A stretch of DNA of 64,000 nt from the NCBI RefSeq assembly GCF_003387535.1, contig NZ_QUNR01000001.1:186001-250000 (forward strand), written 5' to 3'. The DNA comes from Paraperlucidibaca baekdonensis. GTDB lineage: Bacteria > Pseudomonadota > Gammaproteobacteria > Pseudomonadales > Moraxellaceae. Shown piece after piece: positions 49,556-59,278 of the stretch (the stretch's first letter is position 1; every line of letters begins with the position of its first letter). A model generated the notes under the pieces. The model was not told the origin of the DNA. It worked only from the letters and a program-made list of their open reading frames with translations, and ran no database searches. The translations under genes were made by a program, and so were the position numbers.

Positions 49556-50695
49556 ATGCCCACCACCCACATTTTTTGCAGCGTTATCGATAATTTCGGC
49601 GACCTTGGCGTGTGCTGGCGCTTGGCGCGGCAGTTGGCGGCCGAGTTTAGCGCTGAGGTCACGCTGTTGGTTGATGACCTCAGCGCATTTGCCGTGCTTG
49701 AGCCGAGCATCGATCCGGCGCTATCGGTGCAACCGCTGGGCGGCCTCACGCTCATGGCGTGGCAGCGCGATGCAGCACTTGCGCTGAGTCCGGCAGCGCT
49801 GGTTATTGAGGGGTTTGCTTGCACGCTACCAGCGACTTATCGCGCGCAAATCACCGCGCAAACGGTGTGGGTCAACCTCGACTATTTAAGCGCTGAGGCG
49901 TGGATAGACGATTGCCATGGCCTGAGCTCGCCGCAAACGCAGGGCGCCAGCACCACGTTTTGGTTTCCCGGTTTTAGCGCGCGCAGCGGGGGACTGTTGC
50001 GCGAGGCTGAGCTCATTCAGCGTTTGCCATCGCACGATGGCTTTTGCAACGACTCGCCGCCACGCATCTCACTTTTTTGCTACGAAACCGAGTCTGTGCA
50101 AGCGCTGCTGGCGGCACTGCACACCAGCCCCTGCGAACTGCTTATTTGCAGCGGCAAAGCCTTGCAAGTGGTCAATGCTCATGTGTCGCTTGGGGTGGGT
50201 GAGCGCGTGCGGCATGGCGCCAGCACATTACAGGCCTTGCCCATGCTCAGCCACGATGATTTCGATGCGCTGCTGGCCAGCTGCGACCTCAATATCATCC
50301 GCGGAGAAGACTCGTTTGTGCGCGCGCAGTGGGCGGGTAAGCCGCTGCTTTGGCATATTTATCCGCAAGATGAGCTCGCTCACGAAACCAAGCTCGCGGC
50401 CTGGCTGGCGCGTGTGACCACGCACGCAAAGGCACAGACGCACTCTGCTACGCGGCCAAAAGCTGCGCAGCAAACGCGTGCGCTAAGCAGCTGGCAAACC
50501 GCGCAATGGGCGTGGGTGCGCGGCACGCTCACGCCCGACCACCTGCACGCGCTATTGGCAGTGCTCAAGCCATTACACGAGGTCATGCTGCACTGGCGTG
50601 ATGCGCTGACGGAGCAGCCCGATCTCGCCACACAACTGATGCGTTTTTATGCAAATCAGGTAGAATCTGTGCCCGAGAAAACCCACCCGGATTAG
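49556..50695 (+). CDS. earP: EF-P arginine-32 rhamnosyltransferase
   Basis: Transfers rhamnose from TDP-rhamnose to Arg32 of elongation factor P (379 residues, GT-B fold). The N-terminal active-site loop [16 protein letters not shown] holds D12 and D16, matching the essential aspartates of Pseudomonas EarP; the sugar-nucleotide-binding C-terminal half has [28 protein letters not shown]. The start [16 protein letters not shown] at 49556 fits the family; an upstream ATG at 49481 adds 25 unrelated residues. efp follows after 4 bases. Confidence 0.95.
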   Translation: MPTTHIFCSVIDNFGDLGVCWRLARQLAAEFSAEVTLLVDDLSAFAVLEPSIDPALSVQPLGGLTLMAWQRDAALALSPAALVIEGFACTLPATYRAQITAQTVWVNLDYLSAEAWIDDCHGLSSPQTQGASTTFWFPGFSARSGGLLREAELIQRLPSHDGFCNDSPPRISLFCYETESVQALLAALHTSPCELLICSGKALQVVNAHVSLGVGERVRHGASTLQALPMLSHDDFDALLASCDLNIIRGEDSFVRAQWAGKPLLWHIYPQDELAHETKLAAWLARVTTHAKAQTHSATRPKAAQQTRALSSWQTAQWAWVRGTLTPDHLHALLAVLKPLHEVMLHWRDALTEQPDLATQLMRFYANQVESVPEKTHPD

Positions 50696-50699
50696 CTTT

Positions 50700-51266
50700 A
50701 TGAAAACAGCGATGGAATTCCGCGCCGGCAATGTCATTAACATTAACGGCCAACCGATGATTGTCTTGAAATCGGAATACAACAAATCAGGCCGCAACTC
50801 GGCCGTCTGCAAAATGAAAATGAAGAACTTGCTCACCGGCCAAGGCCAAGAGTCGGTCTACAAAGCAGACGACAAGTTCGACCAAGTGATTTTGGACCAG
50901 AAAAAAGCCACCTACTCTTACTTCGCCGACCCCATGTATATTTTCATGGACGAAGAGTACAACCAGTACGAGGTGGAAAAAGACAACTTAGGCGATGTCA
51001 TCAACTTCATCGAAGATGGCATGGATGATGTCTGCAACGTGGTGTTCTACAACGAGAAAGCGATTTCCGTTGAGCTGCCCACCACCATCGTGCGTGAAGT
51101 TGCCTACACCGAGCCCGCTGCACGCGGCGATACATCGGGCAAGGTCATGAAAACCGCCAAGCTCAACAACGGCTTTGAGCTGCAAGTGGCGGCGTTTATT
51201 GAGACCGGTGAAAAGATCGAAATCGATACCCGCGACGCCACCTTTAAGTCACGCGCCAAAGCCTAA
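50700..51266 (+). CDS. efp: translation elongation factor P (Arg32 type)
   Basis: Relieves ribosomes stalled at polyproline. It has 188 residues and three beta-barrel domains. The modified residue in the loop SGRNSAV is Arg32 by direct count, not Lys34 as in EpmA-type EF-P, in keeping with earP directly upstream. No epmA or epmB is seen nearby. Confidence 0.97.
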   Translation: MKTAMEFRAGNVININGQPMIVLKSEYNKSGRNSAVCKMKMKNLLTGQGQESVYKADDKFDQVILDQKKATYSYFADPMYIFMDEEYNQYEVEKDNLGDVINFIEDGMDDVCNVVFYNEKAISVELPTTIVREVAYTEPAARGDTSGKVMKTAKLNNGFELQVAAFIETGEKIEIDTRDATFKSRAKA

Positions 51267-51287
51267 GCCTTGGCAACTCGGCACACC

Positions 51288-52238
51288 TTAAGCGGGTGTG
51301 CCGGGGCGTATCACTGCCCGCCACAGCCTATGCCCGACCGGGCCGGCGCGACTAATCAGCAGCGCCATCAAGATCAAACTGCAGCCCACCAACTGCCAGC
51401 CGCTCATGGTTTCGCCAAGCCACGCCGCCGCCAGCAGCGCCGTCCATACTGGCTCAATGACCATAATCACCACGCCATGGCTGTGGTTCGACAAGCTTTG
51501 CGCATAGGTTTGCACCAAAAAACGCATGGATGAGCCAATCACCGCACTCGCCAATACCCAACCAATCATGGCGCCCGAACGCGATTCCCAGGTTGGCAAC
51601 CACGGCTCAGTCAGCGCCGATAGCCCCGTGGTCACCACGCCCACCGTGGTCAGCACGATGGCGGTGAGCGCCAACGGCGGCACTTTCTCTTTCGCCTTCG
51701 ATGTCTCGGTCGATGCCACGGTATTGGAGGCGCGCGTGTTGAGAATAAAAAACAGCGCAAAAATCACCGCGGCAACAATAAACCAGAGCTGACCCTGCGC
51801 CACGCTGAGCTCATGCTGCAAAAACAAAAGCGCCAAACCGGTACTGGCAATGGGCAGCGCCACCCAGGTACTGCGTGGCGTGGCCTCGTCGAAAATCAGC
51901 CAGGCCATGACCGGCACCAAGACCACGCCAAGACTGGTCAGAAACGCGCCTTCGCCAACATGCACGCCGGACTCGAGGCCCATGATCCAGCAGCTCATGC
52001 CGGCGGCAAACACCAAACCCACGCGCGCGCCACGACGCCATTGCGCCCGATGCAGGCGTTGTAGCTCGCGCCACCCCAAGGCCGCCAGCAGCAAGCCGGC
52101 AATCAGAAAGCGGCAGGCCATGAATAACAACGGCGGCATCAGCGCGATGGCCTCTTTCGAGAACATCCAACTCACCGCCGCCAGCAGCGTGACCACCACC
52201 AGCAATACATCGGCTTTTAGCTGCGCAGCAATCGCCAT
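51288..52238 (-). CDS. EamA/DMT-family transporter
   Basis: A 316-residue inner-membrane protein with about ten helices in two EamA repeats, of the drug/metabolite transporter superfamily. Motif-like stretches are PPLLFMACRFLIAGLLLA in repeat one and AVIGSSMRFLVQTYAQSLS with GVVIMVIEPVWTALLA in repeat two. The substrate is unknown. It is convergent with efp (21-base gap) and divergent from the MHS symporter. Confidence 0.85.
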   Translation of the reverse strand: MAIAAQLKADVLLVVVTLLAAVSWMFSKEAIALMPPLLFMACRFLIAGLLLAALGWRELQRLHRAQWRRGARVGLVFAAGMSCWIMGLESGVHVGEGAFLTSLGVVLVPVMAWLIFDEATPRSTWVALPIASTGLALLFLQHELSVAQGQLWFIVAAVIFALFFILNTRASNTVASTETSKAKEKVPPLALTAIVLTTVGVVTTGLSALTEPWLPTWESRSGAMIGWVLASAVIGSSMRFLVQTYAQSLSNHSHGVVIMVIEPVWTALLAAAWLGETMSGWQLVGCSLILMALLISRAGPVGHRLWRAVIRPGTPA

Positions 52239-52304
52239 GGTCGCGCTCCTTAGGGAAAATGCGTTTTAATGCGCGACATCTTAGCGCATCTATTGAGCCA
52301 ACTT

Positions 52305-53573
52305 ATGACTTCCGGTAACTCCAAGGGCCGCGTGCTGTTTGCCAGCCTGATTGGCACCACCATCGAATTTTTCGATTTCTATATTTATGCCACGGCGGCG
52401 GTGCTGGTATTTCCCACGCTATTTTTCCCCAATGCCGACCCCACCACCGCCACGTTGCAATCACTCGCGACGTTTGCCGTGGCGTTTTTTGCGCGGCCTC
52501 TGGGCTCGGCCGTGTTTGGTCATTATGGCGATCGCATTGGCCGCAAAGCCACACTGGTGGCGGCGCTCTTGACCATGGGCTTATCGACGGTGGCCATCGG
52601 CTTTTTGCCAACCTACGCGCAAATCGGCGTGCTGGCCCCGGCCTTGCTCGCGCTCTGTCGCTTTGGCCAAGGCCTTGGTTTAGGCGGCGAATGGGGCGGC
52701 GCGGTCTTGCTCGCCACCGAAAATGCACCACCGGGCAAACGCGCCTGGTTCGGCATGTTTCCGCAGCTCGGCGCGCCCTTGGGCTTTTTGCTATCGAGCG
52801 GCACCTTCCTAGCACTCACGCATTTTCTCAGCAATGACGACTTCATGAGCTGGGGCTGGCGCATCCCCTTCATTGCCAGCAGCTTGCTGGTCTTTGTTGG
52901 CCTCTATGTGCGCTTGCGCATCACCGAAACGCCGGCCTTTACGAAAACCCTCGCTCGCAATGAGCGCGCCGAAGTGCCCATGGTCACGCTATTTCGCGAG
53001 CATGGCAGCGCGCTATTTCACGGCACAGTGATTGCGCTCACGGTGTTTGTGGTGTTCTACCTAATGACCGTCTTCACACTGAGTTGGGGCACCACAGCGC
53101 TCGGTTATAGCCGCGAAACCTTCCTCAAGTTGCAAATGTTCAGCATGGTGTTTTTCGCCGCCACCATCCCACTCTCGGCCATTGTTGCCGACCGCTACGG
53201 CCGCCGCGTTACCCTCATGGTGGTGGGCGCACTGACCATGCTCTTCGGTCTGGCCTTTGAGCCGCTGTTTGTCGCCAACGACCCCATCGCCTGCTTGGTA
53301 TTTCTGATTTTAGGCTTAAGCGTGATGGGCTTGGGCTATGGCCCGCTGGGCACGTTATTAGCCGAGCTATTTCCCACGCGCGTGCGCTATACCGGCGCCT
53401 CGCTCACCTTTAATTTGGCGGGCATCTTCGGTGCGTCATTGGCACCGTACGCGGCGACATGGCTGGCCACGGATTTCGGTTTGAGCGCGGTGGGCGGCTA
53501 TATGGCGCTGGCGGCAGGTTTATCGCTGTGGGCATTGAGCCGCACGCCGGAAACGCAGTATCGCGACGATTAA
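52305..53573 (+). CDS. MFS transporter, metabolite:H+ symporter (MHS) type
   Basis: A 422-residue, 12-helix MFS protein. The N-terminus LFASLIGTTIEFFDFYIYATAAVLVFP and the loop GHYGDRIGRKATLV are hallmarks of the ProP/ShiA/KgtP (MHS) group, as is CRFGQGLGLGGEWGGAVL. The substrate is likely an organic acid or osmolyte but is not decidable. ATG 52305 fits homolog N-termini; ATG 52269 would add 12 residues. Confidence 0.87.
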   Translation: MTSGNSKGRVLFASLIGTTIEFFDFYIYATAAVLVFPTLFFPNADPTTATLQSLATFAVAFFARPLGSAVFGHYGDRIGRKATLVAALLTMGLSTVAIGFLPTYAQIGVLAPALLALCRFGQGLGLGGEWGGAVLLATENAPPGKRAWFGMFPQLGAPLGFLLSSGTFLALTHFLSNDDFMSWGWRIPFIASSLLVFVGLYVRLRITETPAFTKTLARNERAEVPMVTLFREHGSALFHGTVIALTVFVVFYLMTVFTLSWGTTALGYSRETFLKLQMFSMVFFAATIPLSAIVADRYGRRVTLMVVGALTMLFGLAFEPLFVANDPIACLVFLILGLSVMGLGYGPLGTLLAELFPTRVRYTGASLTFNLAGIFGASLAPYAATWLATDFGLSAVGGYMALAAGLSLWALSRTPETQYRDD

Positions 53574-53603
53574 AAAAGGCCCGCCACTGGGGCGAGCCTT
53601 TTT
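53573..53603. terminator. bidirectional terminator between the MHS gene and ahpF
   Basis: Stem 53573-53585 with 53591-53603 (one mismatch), loop ACTGG, with A and T tracts on the outer flanks. It serves the two convergent genes. Confidence 0.88.
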
Positions 53604-53622
53604 GGGTTCACCGACTTAGTTT

Positions 53623-55194
53623 TTAAGCGGCCTCGACCTCATCCTCGCTCACTGAGCTGCGAATCAAATGATCAAACGCCGATAACGCCGCCTTCGAGCC
53701 TTCACCCATGGCAATGATGATTTGCTTATAGGGCGAGGTGGTGGCGTCGCCGGCCGCAAACACGCCGGGCACGGAGGTTTGGCCTTTAGCATCGACCTCA
53801 ATCTCGCCGCGCGGGCTCAAGGCCACCGAGCCTTTCAGCCAATCGGTGTTGGGCAGCAGACCGATCTGCACAAAGACGCCATCGAGCGCAAGTTCGTGGG
53901 CGCTGTCATCGAGGCGATTTTTATAGGTCAGGCCGGTCATTTTGTCGCCATTGCCCAACACTTCGGTGGTCAACGCCGAGGTGATGATGGTGACGTTGCT
54001 TAAGCTGCGCAGCTTTTTCTGCAGCACGGCATCGGCACGCAGCTCTTTATCGAACTCAATGAGCGTGACATGCGCAACGATGCCGGCGAGATCAATCGCG
54101 GCCTCTACGCCGGAGTTGCCGCCGCCAATCACGCCGACTTGCTTGCCCTTAAACAGCGGGCCATCGCAATGCGGGCAATAGGCCACGCCACGGCCACGGT
54201 ACTCTTGCTCGCCGGGCACATTCATTTCACGCCAGCGCGCGCCGGTGGCAATAATCACTGACTTCGACTCAAGCACCGCGCCATTGGCGAGCGTGATGCT
54301 CACTTGCTTACCGGCGCTCAGGGCCGTGGCGCGTTGGGTGTTCATGACATCGACGTCGTAGTCTTTGACATGCTGCTCCAACGCGGCGACCAGTTTCGGA
54401 CCCTCGGTTTGGCTCACCGAAATAAAGTTTTCAATGCCCATGGTATCGAGCACCTGGCCACCAAAACGCTCGGCTACTACACCCGTGCGAATGCCTTTGC
54501 GGGCGGCATAAATAGCGGCGGCAGCACCGGCGGGGCCACCACCCACAATCAGCACGTCGTAAGGTGCTTTCGCGTTGAGCTTTTCGGCATCGCGGGCACC
54601 GGCATTGATGTCGACTTTGGCGAGAATTTCTTCCAAGGTCATGCGGCCTTGGCCGAAGCTTTCACCATTGAGATGCACGCTGGGCACCGACATGATTTGC
54701 TTGCGCTCAACTTCGTCTTGAAACAGCGCGCCATCGATCATGGTATGCGAGATGCCGGGATTAACCACGGCCATCAGGTTGAATGCCTGCACCACGTCGG
54801 GACAGTTGTGGCAGCTCAGCGAGATGAATGTCTCGAAGTGCAGGCCGGCGGGTAACTCGCGGATTTGCGCCAATACGTCATCGCTGACTTTGGGCGCGTA
54901 GCCGCTGACCTGCAACAAGGCCAGAACCAACGACGTGAACTCATGGCCCAAGGGAATACCGGCGAAACACACGCCCGATTCCTCGCCCGGCTTATTGACC
55001 GCAAACGAGGGCCGGCGCGCATCACTGCCGTCTTCGCGCACAGCGATTTGCGGGTTTAGCGCGGCAATGTCGTGCAGCAAGGCCAGAAGCTCTTGCGACT
55101 CAGCACGCTCATCGAGGCTGGCAACCAGCTCAATGGGGCTGACTAAACGTTGTAAGTACGCGGCTAATTGGGTTTTCAGTTCAGCATCTAACAT
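53623..55194 (-). CDS. ahpF: alkyl hydroperoxide reductase subunit F
   Basis: NADH-dependent flavoprotein disulfide reductase that recharges AhpC (523 residues). The N-terminal double-thioredoxin-like domain carries [13 protein letters not shown]; the FAD domain starts at [23 protein letters not shown] near residue 212; the catalytic disulfide is [14 protein letters not shown] near residue 343, followed by an NADH-binding [19 protein letters not shown]. It follows ahpC in the canonical order. Confidence 0.96.
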   Translation of the reverse strand: MLDAELKTQLAAYLQRLVSPIELVASLDERAESQELLALLHDIAALNPQIAVREDGSDARRPSFAVNKPGEESGVCFAGIPLGHEFTSLVLALLQVSGYAPKVSDDVLAQIRELPAGLHFETFISLSCHNCPDVVQAFNLMAVVNPGISHTMIDGALFQDEVERKQIMSVPSVHLNGESFGQGRMTLEEILAKVDINAGARDAEKLNAKAPYDVLIVGGGPAGAAAAIYAARKGIRTGVVAERFGGQVLDTMGIENFISVSQTEGPKLVAALEQHVKDYDVDVMNTQRATALSAGKQVSITLANGAVLESKSVIIATGARWREMNVPGEQEYRGRGVAYCPHCDGPLFKGKQVGVIGGGNSGVEAAIDLAGIVAHVTLIEFDKELRADAVLQKKLRSLSNVTIITSALTTEVLGNGDKMTGLTYKNRLDDSAHELALDGVFVQIGLLPNTDWLKGSVALSPRGEIEVDAKGQTSVPGVFAAGDATTSPYKQIIIAMGEGSKAALSAFDHLIRSSVSEDEVEAA

Positions 55195-55231
55195 GATGGG
55201 TCTGCCTGGTTACAGAGGTTTACGGTCACTC

Positions 55232-55248
55232 CGGGGCTTGTGGCCCCG
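55232..55248 (-). other. intercistronic hairpin between ahpC and ahpF
   Basis: A GC-rich stem (CGGGGC/GCCCCG, 5-base loop) without a T tract lies in the 75-base gap. It may stabilise ahpC mRNA or lower ahpF relative to ahpC, which is needed in larger amounts; this is inference. Confidence 0.5.
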
Positions 55249-55269
55249 AAGCGTTTTACGCAACGCGGC

Positions 55270-55836
55270 TTAGATTTTGCCGACGAGGTCTAGCGAGGGC
55301 TTCAATGTTGCCGCGCCTTCTTTCCACTTGGCGGGGCAGACTTCACCGGGGTGAGCGGCAATGTATTGCGCGGCTTTGACTTTGCGCAGCAGCTCGCCGG
55401 CATCGCGGCCAATACCGTTGTCGTGCACTTCGCAGAGCTTGATTTCGCCTTCGGGGTTGATCACGAAGGTGCCGCGGTTAGCCATGCCATCTTCTTCGAT
55501 CATGACTTGGAAGTTGCGGCTGATACGACCTGTTGGGTCACCGATCAATGGATATTGCACTTTTTTGATGGTGTCTGAGGTGTCGTGCCAAGCTTTGTGG
55601 GTGAAATGCGTGTCGGTCGATACGCCATAGATTTCCACGCCCATTTTTTGGAACTCGGCGTAGTTGTCAGCCAAGTCACCCAGCTCGGTGGGGCAAACAA
55701 AGGTGAAGTCGGCAGGATAGAAAAATACCACCGACCATTTGCCGGTCAGCGTGGCTTCCGTGACCGGCACAAATTTGCCTTCGTGATAGGCGGTGGCGGT
55801 GAAGGGCTGTACTTTGGTGTTGATCAAATTCGTCAT
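55270..55836 (-). CDS. ahpC: alkyl hydroperoxide reductase subunit C
   Basis: Typical 2-Cys peroxiredoxin reducing H2O2, organic peroxides and peroxynitrite (188 residues). Peroxidatic Cys48 is in [11 protein letters not shown] and the resolving Cys167 in [10 protein letters not shown]. It is preceded by an AGGAG site and a promoter with an OxyR-like dyad. Confidence 0.97.
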   Translation of the reverse strand: MTNLINTKVQPFTATAYHEGKFVPVTEATLTGKWSVVFFYPADFTFVCPTELGDLADNYAEFQKMGVEIYGVSTDTHFTHKAWHDTSDTIKKVQYPLIGDPTGRISRNFQVMIEEDGMANRGTFVINPEGEIKLCEVHDNGIGRDAGELLRKVKAAQYIAAHPGEVCPAKWKEGAATLKPSLDLVGKI

Positions 55837-55919
55837 TTAAAAGCTCCTTAGGTCGTACTCGGCCAGTGGGCTCGCTTTCTGGGCGCTGGCCAGTGGGATC
55901 AGGGAATTCCTGCCCGAGC

Positions 55920-55948
55920 ATAGTAACCAAGGATGCTAATAATGTTAA
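55920..55948 (-). promoter_or_regulatory. promoter of ahpC-ahpF
   Basis: On the minus strand TTAACA (55948-55943) and TACTAT (55925-55920) are 17 bases apart, giving a leader of about 75 nt. Confidence 0.65.
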
Positions 55949-55970
55949 ATTGATTATTTGCTGGATTTCG

Positions 55971-55985
55971 ATAGGCATTAGCTAT
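55971..55985 (-). promoter_or_regulatory. OxyR-like dyad upstream of the ahpC promoter
   Basis: ATAGGCATTAGCTAT is a 15-base ATAG-N7-CTAT palindrome centred about 66 bases upstream of the predicted start, the place where OxyR usually binds to activate ahpC. The adjoining half of a full OxyR site, next to the -35 box, is poorly conserved. Confidence 0.5.
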
Positions 55986-56043
55986 GAATCTAACCTACGC
56001 CAGAGAAGGCCGCACAGACTGTGCGCGAAAACATATCGGCCAC

Positions 56044-56073
56044 AAAAAAGCCCCGATCACGGATCGAGGCTTT
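56044..56073 (-). terminator. terminator after tRNA-Phe
   Basis: Stem 56047-56058 with 56062-56073 (one mismatch) followed by a T6 tract on the minus strand, about 15 bases after the tRNA 3' end. Confidence 0.85.
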
Positions 56074-56087
56074 AAAGTTTCAATAGA

Positions 56088-56163
56088 TGGTGGCCTGGCC
56101 CAGAATCGAACTGGGGACACGCGGATTTTCAATCCGCTGCTCTACCAACTGAGCTACCGGGCC
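56088..56163 (-). tRNA. tRNA-Phe (GAA)
   Basis: A 76-nt cloverleaf with encoded CCA. The D-arm (GCTCAGTTGGTAGAGC), anticodon arm (GCGGA-TTGAAAA-TCCGC, anticodon GAA) and T-arm (CCCAG-TTCGATT-CTGGG) are complete. The acceptor strands GGCCCGG and CCAGGCC leave one C5-A68 mismatch. It lies 44 bases after the short hemY frame and may be read from the hem operon. Confidence 0.97.
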
Positions 56164-56207
56164 ACACGAGGGGCGTATTAAAGCTGCGCGAAGGCCTAGC
56201 GTCAAGC

Positions 56208-56510
56208 CTAACGAGCCTTAGGTGTCCAGTTTTTTCGATTATCGGGGGCTGGCACGCGTGCATCTGCTGCTTTTTTGCGCGATAAGCGCGTGCTCAGCGC
56301 AGGTGTCGCGCGCCGTAACCATAATTCTAAACTCACCAAGCGCGCCACCAACCACACCCACACCACGGCAATAAGCACCGCCAGCACCAAGCTCATCTCA
56401 AGCGAGGTATTACCCCAGCTAATCAATACATAGCCACTGTCTTGACTCATCGCCGTGACTGACAGAGTCAGCACGACGACCAGCACACACAACCACGTCA
56501 GTAATCGCAT
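56208..56510 (-). CDS. short HemY-like protein (N-terminal membrane domain only)
   Basis: A 100-residue protein with two hydrophobic segments (about 2-18 and 38-58) and the HemY_N signature GYVLISWGNTSLEMSLVLAVL. HemY proteins are normally about 400 residues, with a large cytoplasmic TPR region; here the frame ends in a basic tail and is followed by tRNA-Phe, with no TPR part in any frame. It starts 2 bases after hemX. Either a naturally reduced HemY or a truncated remnant. Confidence 0.78.
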   Translation of the reverse strand: MRLLTWLCVLVVVLTLSVTAMSQDSGYVLISWGNTSLEMSLVLAVLIAVVWVWLVARLVSLELWLRRATPALSTRLSRKKAADARVPAPDNRKNWTPKAR

Positions 56511-56512
56511 GG

Positions 56513-57508
56513 CTAGCGCTCCCCACCCAAACTAGGCAATGCCGTTAACGCGGCGCGACTAATCAGCGCCGGCTCATCGCGGGTAATAATTTGCGCCTGC
56601 AAATCCTCAAGCTCAGTGAGTAATGCTTCAGTTTGGGCCACTGGCAATGCCGCTAGCCGTGCCTGCACGCGACGCATCGCGGCGGCTAATGCTTCCCGGT
56701 AAACCGTCGCATCACCCTGCAAAAGCGCCACTTGCGCCTGCAAAACCTGGCTATCAATTTGGCTGCGCAATACATCCAGGCGTGCATCATCGAGCACTGG
56801 CGCCAATGGCTCGTCGTGGTGACGCACAACAATGAGCTGGCGGAATTTCGCCACGCCTTGTTGCCATAAATCAGCCATGGCGGAGTTTTCTTGGGGCGAT
56901 GTCGGCGCCGGCTTAGGCGTCGGCGCGCGCACAGTGCTGACCTTCAACGCGGCAATGTCTTGCTGTACTGCCGATAACCGCAAGTACAGCGCGCTGGTAT
57001 CGATCGGCTCAAGTGCCGCGAGCGTCTTGATGTCTTGTTTTAGGGCGCGATGCAGTGCGTCGAATGACTCAAAGCGCTGCTCATTAAGCAGGGCATCGAC
57101 ACTGAGCAAAGCACGGCGTGCGGCCACGGCGTCATGGCGCAGTTGCAAGGCGCGCTCGGCAACTGTCACGGCGGCATCAATGCGATCGGTGAGCCAGCGT
57201 TGGCGCAGCGCCGGACCATCGAGCAATAACGTCTGAATAATATCTTGCTGTTGCTTAAGCTGCGCGTCACGCAGCGATTCCCGCAAACCCATCGACTCTA
57301 ATTCGCCACTGACCCGCGCCAATGACGCATCGACTGCACGCAAGCTACTGCGCGCGCGCTTGTGCTCCTGCTCGCTATGCCACGCCATGATGCCGGCCGC
57401 AATCGTGAGCAGCGTCAGAAACAGCAGCACCAGCTTAAAACCCATACTTAATGGCCGTTTAATGGCGACCGAGGTCACCAAGGGTTGACGGCTAGAAGAT
57501 GTCGCCAT
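56513..57508 (-). CDS. hemX: HemX-like membrane protein
   Basis: A 331-residue protein with a short cytoplasmic N-terminus, one membrane helix (about residues 23-44, GFKLVLLFLTLLTIAAGIMAW) and a long helical, partly coiled-coil periplasmic part. It belongs to the HemX family, often mislabelled uroporphyrin-III methyltransferase; its role in heme synthesis is unclear. I chose the ATG at 57508 because AAGGA lies 7 bases upstream; a longer frame reaches into hemD. Confidence 0.82.
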   Translation of the reverse strand: MATSSSRQPLVTSVAIKRPLSMGFKLVLLFLTLLTIAAGIMAWHSEQEHKRARSSLRAVDASLARVSGELESMGLRESLRDAQLKQQQDIIQTLLLDGPALRQRWLTDRIDAAVTVAERALQLRHDAVAARRALLSVDALLNEQRFESFDALHRALKQDIKTLAALEPIDTSALYLRLSAVQQDIAALKVSTVRAPTPKPAPTSPQENSAMADLWQQGVAKFRQLIVVRHHDEPLAPVLDDARLDVLRSQIDSQVLQAQVALLQGDATVYREALAAAMRRVQARLAALPVAQTEALLTELEDLQAQIITRDEPALISRAALTALPSLGGER

Positions 57509-57548
57509 GAGATTGTCCTTATTATGCTCAATGACAGGATGTCTTTGC

Positions 57549-58277
57549 TTACTCGCCAGCCAATGCTTGCACTGCGGCGAGCCAATGCGCCGGCTGCGCA
57601 CCACCCGCGCAGAGCACACGCTCAGCACCAGCGTCACGCACGCGATCAGCCAAACGCTCACTGACCGTGATCAACCAAGGCTGCGTGGCCTCAGTGCCGG
57701 CAATCTGCTGCCAGTTTTGCCACATCATGGCGCTGCTTAATATCACCGCATCGGGTCGAGGATAGCAGCTGGCCCATGCGCCGCGCGCAGCATCTGGCAA
57801 AAATCGCCGATAAAGCGCCAAGGTGTCGACGGTTGCGCCGCGCGCACGCAGCGTAGTTGGCAATAATTCGCGGCCATCCTCACCCCGACAGACGAGCCAG
57901 CGCTGACCAGCTACCTGCTGTAAAACAGCAAGCGCAAGCATACCCTCGCTGTCTTCTTGCGCGGCAATATGCACCTGCAAGCCCTCGGCTTCGAGCACCG
58001 CCGCCGTGGCCTGACCAACCGCCACGCAGGGCAAAGGCTGAGGCCATTGCGGCCAATAATCCGTGATCGCGCTGACCGCGTAGCGCGCGGCATTGGCGCT
58101 AACAAAAACCACGCCATCATAGCGATCAAGCGCCATGATCTGGGCCCGCGCTTGTGTGCTCAATGCGAGCGGCTCAACCGCCAGCAACGGCAGCTCAATC
58201 ACCGCATGGCCCGCGTCGCGCAAGGTCTGCGTAAGCGCCGCCGCTTGCCGCGCCGGGCGTGGATTAAGAATGCGCAT
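57549..58277 (-). CDS. hemD: uroporphyrinogen-III synthase
   Basis: Closes and inverts ring D of hydroxymethylbilane to give uroporphyrinogen III (242 residues). The family is weakly conserved, but LNPRPARQAAALTQTLRDAGH, YDGVVFVSANAARYAV and AVGQATAAVLEAEG are recognisable. The ATG overlaps the hemC stop by one base, as in most hemCD operons. Confidence 0.92.
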   Translation of the reverse strand: MRILNPRPARQAAALTQTLRDAGHAVIELPLLAVEPLALSTQARAQIMALDRYDGVVFVSANAARYAVSAITDYWPQWPQPLPCVAVGQATAAVLEAEGLQVHIAAQEDSEGMLALAVLQQVAGQRWLVCRGEDGRELLPTTLRARGATVDTLALYRRFLPDAARGAWASCYPRPDAVILSSAMMWQNWQQIAGTEATQPWLITVSERLADRVRDAGAERVLCAGGAQPAHWLAAVQALAGE

Positions 58278-59230
58278 TAGCGCGTACTCGAGCGCCCATA
58301 CACGGCATCCAAAATCTCGCCAGCACCTTGCGCCAACAGCTTTTCAGCCAACTCAACACCGAGGGCTTCCGCATCATGTTGCAGGCCCTGCACACGGTCA
58401 ATAATCATGCGCTGACCATCGACACTCCCCACGCGGCCTTCAATCATTATGTGCTCGCCATCGAGCGTGGCATAGCCGGCAATCGGCACTTGGCAGCCGC
58501 CTTCTAAGCGCGTATTCATGGCGCGCTCAGCCATCACGCGGATGGCCGTGACCGGATCGTGCAATGGTGCAAGCAATGCCTGCGTTTGCGTGTCGTCGCT
58601 GCGGCATTCGATGCCAACAGCGCCTTGGCCTACCGCCGGCAGCATCAGCTCAGGATCGATGCTGCAGCGAATGCGGTCGTGCATATTGAGACGCATGAGT
58701 CCGGCGCAGGCCAAAATAATCGCATCGTATTCACCGGCATCGAGCTTGGCTAAACGAGTTTGCACATTGCCGCGTAAATCTTTCACCACGAGGTCGGGGC
58801 GCGCGCGGCGGATCTGGCACTGGCGGCGCAGACTTGAAGTGCCCACCACAGCACCTTCGGGCAGCGCCTCCACCGATGCCGCGTGATTGCTGACAAAGGC
58901 ATCGAAGGGGTTTTCGCGGGGGCAAATCACCGACAGGCCGAGGCCATCGGGGAAGGCCATGGGCACATCTTTCATAGAATGCACGGCGATATCGGCACGG
59001 CCATCGAGCATGGCGGCCTCCAGCTCCTTAACGAACAAGCCTTTGCCGCCAATTTTTGCCAATGGCACATCGAGGATTTTGTCGCCTTGGGTGACCATGG
59101 AAACCAGCTCAACCACGAGGCCGGGGTGGTGACGACGCAGCTCATCGGCTACGTAATGAGCCTGCCAAAGGGCCAGCGGGCTTTGACGCGTGGCGATGCG
59201 CAGGGGCTTCGCCGATGTACCTATGGACAT
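58277..59230 (-). CDS. hemC: hydroxymethylbilane synthase
   Basis: Polymerises four porphobilinogens (317 residues). The N-terminus [18 protein letters not shown], the SLRRQCQIR substrate loop and the dipyrromethane-cofactor Cys246 ([11 protein letters not shown]) are present. The ATG at 59230 directly follows a T6 tract, and the only plausible ribosome site, CCGAGG, is the 3' arm of a terminator-like hairpin; expression may therefore be controlled by folding of the leader. Confidence 0.96.
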   Translation of the reverse strand: MSIGTSAKPLRIATRQSPLALWQAHYVADELRRHHPGLVVELVSMVTQGDKILDVPLAKIGGKGLFVKELEAAMLDGRADIAVHSMKDVPMAFPDGLGLSVICPRENPFDAFVSNHAASVEALPEGAVVGTSSLRRQCQIRRARPDLVVKDLRGNVQTRLAKLDAGEYDAIILACAGLMRLNMHDRIRCSIDPELMLPAVGQGAVGIECRSDDTQTQALLAPLHDPVTAIRVMAERAMNTRLEGGCQVPIAGYATLDGEHIMIEGRVGSVDGQRMIIDRVQGLQHDAEALGVELAEKLLAQGAGEILDAVYGRSSTR

Positions 59231-59278
59231 AAAAAACCTCGGAACCGATCACTGCGAGCGAGTGTATCAGCCCCGAGG
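59231..59278 (-). terminator. terminator/attenuator-like hairpin abutting hemC
   Basis: Minus-strand outer stem CCTCGG (59278-59273) with CCGAGG (59242-59237) encloses a second stem (59268-59261 with 59253-59247, one bulge, 7-base loop) and is followed by T6 running straight into the hemC ATG. It ends algR transcription and at the same time buries the likely hemC ribosome site. Confidence 0.75.
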
